Assembly (NCBI GenBank): GCA_949358305.1
Contig: OX442319.1
Location: forward strand, 9,734,001 to 9,798,000
DNA: 64,000 nt
Direction of reading: 5' to 3'
From: Strigamia acuminata
Taxonomy: Eukaryota; Arthropoda; Chilopoda; Geophilomorpha; Linotaeniidae
The notes beneath the pieces are model-generated. The model saw nothing but the letters and a program-made list of their open reading frames with translations. It did not search any database and was not told the DNA's origin. Below, in pieces: positions 1 through 9,565 of the stretch (its first letter is position 1; each line of letters begins with the position of its first letter). Made by a program: the position numbers and the translations under genes.

Positions 1-321
1 TATAATAATGGCGGCGGTTATTATTGCGGAGTTATTATTGGGATTTTAAACGAGTTTTGTAATTTATTAATGTCTTATTTTTTTCTAATTTTATTTTACC
101 GATGTTCGAATATTTAATTTTTCTTTCATATTTTAAAAACAATTAATTACGTCGCCTAAGTCTGTAGCCAATCAAATTGCGCCGTTCGACGATTCTCTCT
201 TCTTCTTCACAGCATTGTGCTCGCTCGCGAAAGTCCGTTTGGATGTTGGAAAACGGTTTGTAGTTGGTCCTCAATGCAATTTTATCACTCTAAACCACGT
301 CGTATAGGCGCCGAACGGTAT
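1..321. other. No gene recognised
   Basis: AT-rich opening stretch with no ORF, splice-site series or repeat boundary I can support. The sequence from about 322 is an inverted-repeat arm described separately. Confidence 0.5.
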
Positions 322-983
322 AATTTTACTTTATGGGCCACCTCTCAGATTATCTCCAAAATTTGGTTTTAGGGGTAGTCAAGGGTGGGGAATCGAATGG
401 CATTGACGGTTTTGGGGGCAAACAAAAACGGAAGCAGAAATCAGTAGATTAATGGCTGTAGCTTAAGCAGGGAATTATACGGCCCATTCTTATTGTTGTT
501 GTGGTTGCTGTCGTCGCTGGTTCTACAGTGTTAGCGGGTAGGGGGTTGGGGAAGGGCGAGGAGGGGGGGTTCAGGGGGGGCAGAGCCCCCCTTGAATAAG
601 AAAGGTAAAACTAAGGTAGAAAAACGAGAGTACGAACCAGGGATGAAATAGACACTTCTTATAGGTGCGAATCGTTGAGTGAAATGAAACGTTTTTATTA
701 CGTGAAATCAGGTGTAAAACTGATGCAAAAACAAAGATGGTTGACAATCAGAGCGCACGTGCATAACAATGCTGGGGAGAAAATGACTGACTGCTAACAA
801 TGAAATTAACATTTTAAAAATTTGAAAGCAAACATCTGATATTAATCGCTGGTCATTAAACTGCTGTTTTCTACTTCCGTTTTCGTTTGCCCCAAAAACT
901 GTCTCCGCCATTCGTTTTCCCACCCTTGGTTACCCCTGAAACCAAATTTTGGAGATGATCTGAGAGGTGGCCCATAAAGTAAA
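322..983. repeat. Foldback structure: about 120-bp inverted repeat with G-rich central hairpin
   Basis: The segment at about 322-441 reappears as its reverse complement at about 864-983, roughly 85% identical by eye; both arms contain TTATGGGCCACCTCTCAGAT. Between the arms, 570-596 forms a hairpin of about 12 bp with a G-run/C-run core and loop AGA. Short ORFs across the arms are by-products of the repeat. This looks like a decayed foldback or TIR transposon, but no target-site duplication was identified. Confidence 0.6.
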
Positions 984-2044
984 ATTGTTCCCGACGAACT
1001 GATGTGTTTACCGTGATTTTTACTGTTGATATTTTGAGTGATTTTTCTTCTCTTTTAAGCATCGTGACTCGGATGTTCAAAAATGGCGGATTCAAGTTTG
1101 ACACACGTAGAAATTTAACCAAAAATTTACAAATTTCATCATTTAGCTTTTAAATTTGTATATTTTATTTCGTGAGTTGGTGTAAAATCCAACTCTCTAC
1201 CTCCTCGTGGTTATCCTTGTTCAAGATTGTCGGTTTAATGTCGCAATTTATAGCCAAACGAGAGCTCTGGTCATATGAATTCAAAATGTTAGAATTTGAA
1301 TGTAATTTTCCTCACATTTTTATGACAAAATAATATCAAAGTATTAGAGGACTGCATTCCAATATATGAGAGCAGCATCCAAAGTGTGGCGAATTTGATT
1401 TTGTCAGAGTAATTGCCAAATTTCACACAAAATGTTTTTCATATTCTTCAATATTTCAATAATTTGAATTTGACTATTACTTTCCTCAAATTTCAATGAT
1501 AAATACTGAAATAATAAATAATGAAATAATGCTCATTCATCCTAGACGTGGGCGCCATTAATCCGACTGGCGATCAAGTTATTGGAAACTTCCTATTGGA
1601 AATGGAAATCGGTCTAACGAATTTGAGAGGATGTTGCGATCCCGATTTATTACTAAGCTTGAATCGCTGTGGGTTGCCTCAACGGGACTTATACTAATAA
1701 AACTATCACTACACTAAAATTTATATTTAATCTGATGGCCTAAGTGAATTTAACTTACTAAAAATAATCACAAATTATATCAAATAAACTCCACTGATTT
1801 ATTCTATTCTCGGTGAATAAATCTCAAATACAATAAATAATAATTCGAAATACATTTAACTTAACTTACGTTTTACCGTTAAACAATACTAAAATGCTTA
1901 AAGGAAATGAAGAAAGAAAGAATAAACAAAATGGCGACGTCAGGCACGGTCTTCTTGGCTGCGACGTGGCTCGTCTTCTCCTCGTATTTCGACGTCGGTT
2001 CGACGTTGATTTCCCTCGATCTCCGGCTACACGACTATACGACT
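984..2044. other. Intergenic, no gene recognised
   Basis: AT-rich to about 1890, then a CG-rich patch with many CGACG/TCGAC words. The overlapping ORFs at 1894-2349 lie on both strands and lack domain-like composition. This may be the outer part of the hairpin-rich element that follows. Confidence 0.4.
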
Positions 2045-2725
2045 ACGGAAAACTTTCCGTCTCGACACTCCACGATTTCGAACGACGTTCTCGATCGCAC
2101 ACGCTCCGAAACAATTTCACACGACTCGGGTCTCTGCTCGGCTCGACGGCACGACAGACGACCGTGACGGTGACAAAATGTTCCGACTATACTCAGCTTC
2201 CTCGGTTCAAACTTGAACGACTCCCGCGACTCGGGGCTCACTTGGCACGCCGGCACAAGTGACGACCTTGACGTGGAATCGCCAATTTGGCTCTCTAAAC
2301 TCGCAAAACTCTCGTCGCTGAATTCTCGGCGACAAGAATGAAATCTCACAACAGCGTTCGTGCTGTTGCAAGAAAAGGAAATCTCGTTACTGAATTCTCA
2401 GTAACAAGAAGGATATCTTGAAACAACCAAACTGGTTATTCAAGAAAGGGCTCTCAAAACAACAAACTTATTGTTTCAAGAAGGTTGAGTCTTAAACCTG
2501 GCAAAATTGGCCGTAAGATTTATCTGCAGTTTTTTCAGGTTTCTGGAGTAAATTCACGGGGTGTTTTCAACAAGGTTTTCAAAGTAAGACTGAGGATTTT
2601 CTCATAATTTTCCTCATTTGACAGGAAGTATTTCCTGTATTGGCTCCTTGTGGGCAGGTTACCCTGGCAACCTCCCACTTTGCCAATACTGCAGACTGTT
2701 ACTGGATTGGCAGTGTTTCTAAAAA
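2045..2725. repeat. Hairpin-rich stretch with a tandem hairpin/linker array
   Basis: Consecutive short hairpins are visible: 2045-2060 (stem ACGGAAA); then a tandem set at 2314-2333 (GTCGCTGA/TCGGCGAC, loop ATTC), 2349-2368 (CAACAGC/GCTGTTG), 2386-2405 (GTTACTGA/TCAGTAAC, loop ATTC), 2417-2444 (CTTGAA...TTCAAG) and 2457-2476 (AAACAA/TTGTTT). Each member of the set is followed by a linker of the form (C)AAGAA-purines, and most linkers end ATCT. More hairpins lie at 2621-2638 (ACAGGAA/TTCCTGT) and 2650-2678 (GTGGG-AGGTT/AACCT-CCCAC). A further unit with the same tail lies at 3039-3058 (CGGTGGC/GCCACCG, then CAAGGAATAAAAATCT). The layout resembles the LTR of the Gypsy element at 42987, so a relic LTR is plausible, but the ends are undefined. 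Confidence 0.65.
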
Positions 2726-3285
2726 TAACTTTGCCAGACTTCATTTGCCACAATTAATTGACTCAACTTCCTTGAATAGCTTGAATCAAAGAAATAATAA
2801 AACAGCCACTTTTTGCTAAATTAAATTATTACTCAAATATTCAAATGATTAACTTGCTAATTAATTCTAAAATAAGCACACTTTATTTTAATTCAAGCGA
2901 ACAATCTTTATTCGGGTTTCAATACAAAATAGTAAAATAATAAAGCAAACTCTGCTAAAATAACATAAATAAAAAGTTCTGGATAATTTATCCTTTTGGG
3001 TTTTCTTTCCCTTAACTTGAAATAAAAATGAAACTTCTCGGTGGCATCCGGGCCACCGCAAGGAATAAAAATCTAAAAAACCTTATTTTACAGTTTGAAT
3101 GTTTAATTTATTTCTACAACTCTATTTTCCTACTTTTCTTCGTCTATTAAAATTTATTTCGAGTTCTATTTTTTAAATTAATTCTAACAAAATTTTTCTA
3201 ACAATGGAATAAAGTTTAGTCATTCTTCATTCGATTCATTTAGATTGTAATTAGGCTTACACGTGATTAGTAGTTTATAGAAGAA
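2726..3285. other. AT-rich spacer and shared 5' flank of LRR copy 1
   Basis: Up to about 3091 the sequence may belong to the hairpin-rich relic; TTATTTTACA followed by GTTTGA is a possible end. From about 3195 it matches the roughly 90-bp upstream sequence found before the other LRR copies (AATAAAGTTTAGTCATTC...AGTAGTTTATAG). The 15-bp dyad seen upstream of several other copies is absent here. Confidence 0.5.
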
Positions 3286-5497
3286 ATGATTCCAACGTTA
3301 AAGTCTTTGACCTTAAAAGTGGTCGCAGATTTTTTGTTAGATGCTCTTAAAATTAAACCTCCATCATCGGAATCAATGTTAAGGGCAGGTAGATGGAAAA
3401 TTTAAATACAAATAAAATTAGTTTTTCGGTATTTAATTGATTTTCTATTTCAGATTTATACTACCAAATGGATGAGTTTTATATTTCTGATTTACAAATT
3501 GAGTCGGACAACTTAGAAATCACTTTTCGAGTATTAATAGAATATTTGAGTTTGCGTAAGTATTTATTTTAGTAATGCGTGTATAATTTTATACATTATT
3601 TTCTACATTTATTCTTGCAGTCACAACAAGGTTGAAACTGGAGCTCGCGCACGTTTTAAGTACACGATACCAATGGTACAATTTATTCCATCTATTGCTG
3701 ATGATAGAAATGGGATTTCACCATCTCGACGAGAACCAGTGTATTCACTTGAGCAAAAATTTGAGCCGCATAAACTTGCTTAAATCTGGGAAAAATGTAA
3801 TATTGATAAGATCAGAAAAATGAAAAAAATGAATTACCGATATTGATTGACAGCAATTTTGCTATCTTCGTTTAATTTCCAACTGGTATGACTTATTCCT
3901 GGCAGATAAGACACAAAAATTGCACCACAGTGAACACTGACCGACATGAATTTTATCATATGTTGGTCAAACGTCAAATTCAAACATAATCAACTAATTC
4001 ATGATAAAATCCAAGCCTGCAGCTGCCATGTCAGTTTTCCCAGTCGTGTGATTTTCATTATTTACCAGGAATAACTCGTATCAGTTGAAAATCAAACGAA
4101 CATAACAAAACCGCTGTCAATCAATACCGGTCGTTGGTTTTTTTCATTTTTCTGATTTTATGTCGAAATATCCACTCCGTTTTAGAAATTAATTTTTTTT
4201 TTCTTTTCTATTTTTCGAAATAGACCGTCAAGTCGATATGCTTTCGAGATCCAAAGATTTATGAATACGCGGCCTGCCACGGATTCACACCACTGGAAGC
4301 TGTACAGTTTTTCATAACATCTTTTCCATACTTGCAAGAAATAAGAGCGCTTGGGGAAGTAAGAGAGCGTGGGCAAAACCCGCATGGAAGGACCAACGAC
4401 ACATTCAACGACCACACGCTGTTTTTGATATCTAAATCGTGCCCACATTTGAAGAAGCTAATCCTGTGGTTTCTCCCCGGTGTAACGGATCAAGGAATCG
4501 AGTTTCTTTACTCACCACAATCGGTGACGAATGAATTGGTGGAATTGTGGCTCGACGGAACAAACGTTACCGTAACAGGAGTCGAAAGAGCCTTAACTCA
4601 CTTGCCTTGTCTCGAATTCCTACAGTGCAGCAATAATGAGGACACAATTCGTCTTCTGATGTTCTTCTGATGTTCTTCGGATTCAAAGAAATGTCAATAA
4701 GACTTACAGATGGGACGGAAGAAATCTACAACTGCGACAATTTGTTTCCCAAACTCCCGCAGATTTTCCCAAACTTACGCTCCCTCGAAATCAAAGCGAA
4801 CTTGGACAAGGAAACACAATGTTTACTTCACTTGCGATCTTTACCAAAAATTGAAAACTTACGTGTCAGGCTGGCAGAGGCCAGCAGCAGGATGAGTTTG
4901 TTCCCATGCGATAACTATAATTACCACACCAATTTCCTTCCGAAAATGAATAATTTGACGGAACTCTTTTTAGAAGATTGCAATCTCTGTGTCCATTCAG
5001 TGCTAAACGCCACACCATGTCTACGGATGTTGACCATTAGTGACGTGACCGATTTGGGATGCACTCACAGTAATGAAAACGCTACGATCAATTCGAGTGT
5101 TGTTCATTTATCACTATCAAACACAAGGGATAATGAAACTGAATCAGTAATGCAGAAATGTCTGGGCTTGTGTCCCTGTATCAGAACTTTGTATTTTCAT
5201 GGATTTGAGGAAATGCAGTTCAGGACGAACAGTGGGAATTTTAAAAATATAACACATCTGTGTCTGGATGGCATGGATATGGAAACTGCTGTATGTTTAG
5301 CGGATAACTGTGAAAAGTTACAAGTGCTTAATTTGAGTTATCAGTCACCAAGAAGCGAGGAAGCCGTGTGGTTACGAAATCACATTCCTTGTGTTAAAGT
5401 TATGAATTGTTCTACAGCCCGTGGAGTTGCTTGGTTTAAAGATGAAAAGATTTCACCATGTTGTTTATGTCTGGCTTACGAATCCAATTACCGGTGA
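3286..5497 (+). pseudogene. LRR-family copy 1, disabled by an 11-bp tandem duplication
   Basis: Four exons can be read: 3286-3388 (starts MIPTLKSLTLKVVAD), 3454-3555, 3621-3796 and 4224-5497, all with GT/AG ends and the family's phases 1,1,0. Exon 4 carries the LRR body (CPHLKKLILW...VTDQGIEFLYSPQSVT) and ends in a CCLCLAYESN tail. The only lesion seen is a direct repeat of TTCTGATGTTC at 4654-4664 and 4665-4675. It shifts the frame and gives a TGA at 4668-4670. Downstream, the frame from 4670 is open to 5497 and aligns with intact copies. The gene is therefore recently inactivated, polymorphic, or affected by an assembly error. Function is unknown; the repeats resemble RNI/FBXL-type LRRs, without an F-box I can recognise. 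Confidence 0.85.
3812..4155. mobile_element. Foldback MITE-like element in intron 3 of copy 1
   Basis: Begins TCAGAAAAATGAAA and ends TTTCATTTTTCTGA. Imperfect inverted arms of roughly 95 bp pair the ATATTGATTGACAG region on the left with the CTGTCAATCAATACC region on the right; inner ATTTTATCAT/ATGATAAAAT words extend the foldback. It has no coding capacity. The same element sits at the same intronic place in copies 2, 3, 6 and 10, so it was present before the array expanded. Confidence 0.7.
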
Positions 5498-5918
5498 CTA
5501 ATACCTGATTAAATTAATGTCTACTTAATTTTGTCAGACATAGTAGTCCCTTGAATTTTTTAAATTACTTAAGGATTAAAGTTATACAATTCTGATATCA
5601 CCAGCAAGTTCTATCAATTCAAAAGGTTTTGTGTTTTTTGGGAAAGAATGATTTAAATTTGAACAGTTTTATTTTTCTAGTTACAGTCGAAACTCTTTAT
5701 AACGAATCCCGATATAACGAATTATCGATATAACAAATACCTAAAAAGGGCGGAGGGGGGGGGGGGTCGGACATTTTAATTTTAATATTGGCGCATGGTA
5801 TCTGTATCGTCAATACTGCAAAATATCGATATCGGTCAAAGTCTACTTTAGCCTCCTAAGATGGGTCTTTTTTGACCCAGTTAATCTTTGGGTTATACAG
5901 TGGGGGGGGGGGGGGGGG
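5498..5918. other. Intergenic: copy 1 3' flank, pogo/Tigger-like end, G tracts
   Basis: The first part matches the 3' flanks of other copies. At 5682 a TA is followed by CAGTCGAAACTCTTTATAAC, which resembles a Tc1-mariner/pogo (Tigger) terminus; I found no matching opposite end, so this would be a broken copy. Uninterrupted G runs at about 5755-5766 and 5901-5918 are prone to sequencing and assembly errors. Confidence 0.45.
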
Positions 5919-6452
5919 CACTTGCAATGACACCAGATGGAATCTTTCGGACAACGGTCGCTGCTTGGATATCTTCAGAGGTGACTTTGGGGCGACGAGG
6001 AATTTGACCCATTGGTGTGGCCGTAAGTTCGGGATTGGATCCTCTAAATTGGCGCACAGCCATTCCCAGTGGCCACAGATGGGCCTGTAAGCACTGGGTG
6101 ATGTCATCGCCAATAATCCTGAAAAAGAAATGAGACAAGGCTGTCCCGCTGGCCGTAATTTACCTTGAACAGACCGTAACTTGAAAACCTATCTTAGTAA
6201 TGGTTGCTTTAAGTTGAGCACTGCTGGTAACGTGGGCAAGATTTCCAATGCGTAAGTGCAGGGTTGGGCTTGAGTCTTTTGGTCTGCAATAATTATTATC
6301 ACTGATGCCAACTTCGGGTTTTGGCTTACCGGTGTACTGTATTGTAGTGGTGGTGGTGAATCTGCGCTGTTATTGGTGCATCGCATTTTCGGAATGGGTG
6401 GCATCAGTGCAGAAAGCGACGTCAATGGCAATGGCGAACGTGCAACGTCCAA
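5919..6452 (-). pseudogene. Fragment of an unidentified minus-strand gene (two exons visible)
   Basis: Read leftwards, an exon at 6452-6164 encodes a Pro/Ser-rich stretch containing LMPPIPKMRCTNNSADSPPP and ends at a GTAAAT donor. A 45-bp intron (6163-6119) ends TTTCTTTTTCAG. The next exon, from 6118, continues in frame (IIGDDITQCLQAHLWPLGMA...) to the G tract near 5918. The first exon's C-terminal part is closely similar to the ORF at 24561-25301, where the sequence stops just before the donor region. The product is unknown: a retroelement ORF1 or a host gene are both possible. Both ends are lost, so it is called a fragment. Confidence 0.5.
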
Positions 6453-6727
6453 CCACAGCGAGAAGGACGAACCCGAAGAAAATCGTTAAAATGGGAAAAA
6501 TTAGTCAAATTTTTAATGTGACGACAAGAGGAATTTGAACACGAAAGAAGTTAACAACTCATTTCAATTAATTTACTATAAGCTGTAAAGAAAAAAAATA
6601 AACATTATAAAGAAATGTTTACAATTAATTAAACACTAGAGAATAAAGCCGCTTTCTAACAATGAAATAAACTTTAGTCTTTCTTCATCGAGATTCAAAG
6701 GCTTAAGTAATTAAGTAATTAATAGAA
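6453..6727. other. Tail of the second repeated gene plus 5' flank of LRR copy 2
   Basis: From about 6390 (GTGGCATCAGTG...) to the copy 2 start, the sequence is nearly the same as about 41645-41996 before copy 9. It includes the family-2 3' words GAAGAAAATCGTTAAAATG and AAAATTAGTC, and the AAAGCCGCTTTCTAACAATG motif near 6649-6663. Confidence 0.55.
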
Positions 6728-8822
6728 ATGTTTAACATTCCTACTTTAAAATCTCTGAGCTTGAAAGTGGTCACAGACTTTTTGTTTGATGCTCTTAAAG
6801 TTCGATCTCAATCATTGCAGCTGGAGCAATACTAGGGGAAAGTAAGTCAAAAATTTAATAATAAAAAAAATTAGTTATTTGGTATTTATACAGAAAATTG
6901 ATTTTCTATTTCAGAACTATACTATGCAATGAAGGACTTGGAAATTTATAATTTACAAATGGAACCTGACAGCTTAGAAATCACTTTTCAAGTATTAATA
7001 GAATATTTGAGTTTGCGTAAGTATTTATTTTAGTAATACGTATATAATTTTATACATTATTTTCTACATTTATTCTTGTAGCCACAATTTTGAAACTGGA
7101 CCTCGCGCACGTTTTAAATACACGATACGAATCGTACAATTTATTCCATCTACTGCTGATGATAGAAATGGGATTGTACTATCTCGACTACACCCAGTGT
7201 ATTCACTTGAGCAGAAATTTGAGCCGCATAAACTTGCTTAAATATGGGAAAAAAATAACATTCTTGAACCATTGTTAAGATCATTTTTTAAAAGGCCCGC
7301 GTTATTTCCACAGAATATCAGAAAAATGAAAAAAATCAATTACCGATATTGATTGACAGCAATTTTGCTATCTTCATTTAATTTTCAACTGGTATGACTT
7401 ATTCCTAGTAGACACGAAAATTGCATGTGATTTTCATGGGGATAAGTCATATCAGTTGAAAATCAAACGAACATAACAAAACTGCTGTCAATTTACACCG
7501 GTCGTTGGTTTTTTTTCATTTTTCTGATTTTCTGTCGAAATATCCACTCTGTTTTAGAAGTTAATTATTTATTTATTTATTTATTTTTCGAAATAGAGCG
7601 TAAAAACGTTTTCTTTCCCATATCAACATATTTATAAATTTCCGGCCTGCAACCGATTCACACCAGTGGAAACTGTACAGTTTTTCATAACATCTTTTCC
7701 ATACCTGCAAGAAATCATAGCGTGTGGAGCGTCCAACGACACCTTCAACAACCACACACTGTTTTTTATTTCTAAATCTTGCCCACATTTGAGGAAGCTG
7801 ATGCTGCGTTATTTCCCTGGTGTAACGGATCAAGGAATAGAGTTTCTTTACTCACCACAATCGGTGACGAAAGAGTTGGTGGAATTGGGGTTCTACGGGA
7901 CAAACATGACTGCAAGTGGAGCCGAAAAAGCCTTAACGCACTTGACTCGTCTGGAATTCCTAACTTGCGGCGATGGCAATGACACAATTTGTCTTCTGAA
8001 ATCCCTGAAGGAGCAAAAGTTGTTGTTCGTCGGGTTCAAAGAAATGTCACTAAGCCTTACAGATGAGACGGAAGAAATCTACAATCTACATCTGCGCCAA
8101 CTTGTTTCCCAAACTCCTGCAGATTTTTTCAAATGTACGCTCCCTCGAAATCGAAGAGGACTTGGAAACTGATTGCTTACATCACTTGCGATCTTTAGCA
8201 AAAATTGAAAAATTACATCTCTATGCCAGCATAAATTTGTTTCCATGCGATATCTACTTACCACACCAATTTCCATCCGAAACTCTGTATCCATTCAATG
8301 TTAAACGCCACACCAAGTCTGCAGTCTTTGACCATTATCAACGTGACCGATTTGGGATGCACTTACGGTAATGAAAAAGCTACGATGATCAATTCGAGTG
8401 TTGTTCATTTATCACTATCAGGAAGTGATGAAAGTGAAACAGTAGCAATGCAGAAATGTCTGGGCTTGTGTCCCAGTGTCAGAACCTTGGAATTGGCTGG
8501 ATCTGGATATGACGAAATGCAGATCAGGACGGACAGCGTGATTTTCAAAAATTTAACACATCTGCGTCTGAATCGGCTGCATATAGAAACTGTTGAATTA
8601 TTAGCGAAGAACTGTGAAAAGTTACAAGTGTTAAATTTGATTCACAATTTACCAACAACAAGCGAGGAAGCCGCGTGCTTCCAAAAACACATTCCCTGTG
8701 TTAAGGTTATGCATTGTTGCAGAGCCAGTGGAGTTCAAAAGCTTCTGTCTTTTTTGGGAGAGAATGATTTCTTTATAAAATATTTAAACTTGAACACTTT
8801 TATTTTTCTAGTTATTTACTAA
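6728..8822 (+). pseudogene. LRR-family copy 2, multiply disabled
   Basis: Exons align with the intact copies at 6728-6840 (approximate end), 6915-7016, 7082-7254 and 7597-8822. Lesions: an in-frame TAG near the end of exon 1, from a rearranged CAGCTGGAGCAATACTAG stretch; the exon 3 donor GT changed to AT at 7255-7256; a 7-bp insertion near 8088-8100 that shifts frame; a deletion of the MNNLTEL-coding segment near 8278; and a C-terminal deletion joining GGAGTTC to AAAAGCTT near 8731-8741, which removes the CCLC tail and the start of the 3' flank. The exon 1 stop, the internal deletion and the C-terminal deletion are shared with copy 9. Confidence 0.85.
7318..7527. mobile_element. Foldback MITE-like element, shortened, in intron 3 of copy 2
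   Basis: Has the same TCAGAAAAATG...CATTTTTCTGA ends and paired ATTGACAG/CTGTCAAT arms as in copy 1, but the centre is about 130 bp shorter. The remnants of copy 9 intron 3 carry a similarly shortened form. Confidence 0.6.
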
Positions 8823-9034
8823 CATTTATTTATTTATTTATTTCTACAACTGTATTTTCGTATTTTTCTTCGTCTATTAAAATTAATTTCAAGTTAAAAA
8901 TAACGTTATTTTTTAGATTTTATTCTTTTCACCTCGTCTTGGACCATTTCCAATCGTTCTCTCGTCGACCAATCGGAAACTAATATCCTGTCCAGTCCTC
9001 CAATGCTTTGAACATAAAAATATTTTCAGGAGAT
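8823..9034. other. Intergenic
   Basis: AT-rich, with TTTA repeats and the words CTTCGTCTATTAAAATT and CACCTCGTCTT that recur before other family-2 fragments (3120-3160, 62290; reversed near 12090). No coding signal seen. Confidence 0.4.
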
Positions 9035-9420
9035 TAAAAATTCAATCGCACAGTGAATTGTCACAATCGCCGGTCTCGTCCAAAGCAACCAAACAAGCAA
9101 TGTCTTTGGCCATTTATGGTATCAGCGATGGCGATAGCGATCAAAGTGACGACGAAACCATCAAAAGAAAAGTGGAAATTAATTTAGACGCGGACGAAAA
9201 CGAAACAGCGAGAAAAAAGCAAAAATTTTTATTTCCCGAACGAACCAGTTCGCCACAGATTCACAAATTACTTTTAGCCGGTTGCTTCTCGCGTAAGGCG
9301 GTCAAATTAAACGTCCAGCTAAAATAACCTTTCGTGCTGACAAACGGCGACGACGATTCGGAAGAGGTCAGTGGACGAACCCGAAGAAAATCGTTAAAAT
9401 GAGAAAAATTAGTCGAATTT
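9035..9420 (+). pseudogene. Family-2 gene fragment (nuclear-type basic/acidic protein), copy a
   Basis: Encodes SKATKQAMSLAIYGISD, then KRKVEINLDADENETARKKQK, and FSRKAVKL before a stop at 9325-9327. The longer copy at 25.7 kb reads through the equivalent point. Sequence for the last part (...EKPVVTV.KY) is missing: AGTGGAC is joined directly to the GAACCCGAAG that normally follows the stop codon, as expected from a microhomology deletion. The RKKQK run could be a nuclear localisation signal; I do not recognise the family. The piece lies directly upstream of LRR copy 3, same strand. Confidence 0.55.
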
Positions 9421-9465
9421 TTAATGTGGCAATAAAATAAATTTGAACAATTAATTAAGTAGGAG

Positions 9466-9480
9466 AGAAAGCCGCTTTCT
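9466..9480. promoter_or_regulatory. Conserved 15-bp dyad upstream of LRR copy 3
   Basis: AGAAAGCCGCTTTCT is a perfect inverted repeat around one central C, with its last base 85 bp before the copy 3 ATG. It recurs at nearly the same distance before copies 4, 8 and 10 and slightly altered before copies 2, 7 and 9; copies 1 and 6 lack it. It may be a transcription-factor site, or may belong to the end of the family-2 gene upstream (AATAAA words lie just before it). Confidence 0.4.
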
Positions 9481-9565
9481 AACAATGAAATAAAGTTTAG
9501 TCATTCTTCATTCGATTCATTAGATTGGAATAAGGTTTACACAGGATAAGTAATTTATAGAATAA

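Noticed and set aside
1894-2349. Overlapping ORFs of 86-122 codons on both strands
   Set aside because: Mutually overlapping, Arg/Ser-rich from CG-rich repeats, no domain, no splice pattern; they fall in or beside the hairpin-rich stretch.
2314-2476. CRISPR-like array
   Set aside because: Eukaryotic context; the constant part is short and the variable part is palindromic, the opposite of repeats with unique spacers, and no cas genes are present.
5684-5740. Complete pogo/Tigger transposon
   Set aside because: Only one terminus-like sequence was found, with no opposite end or transposase nearby.
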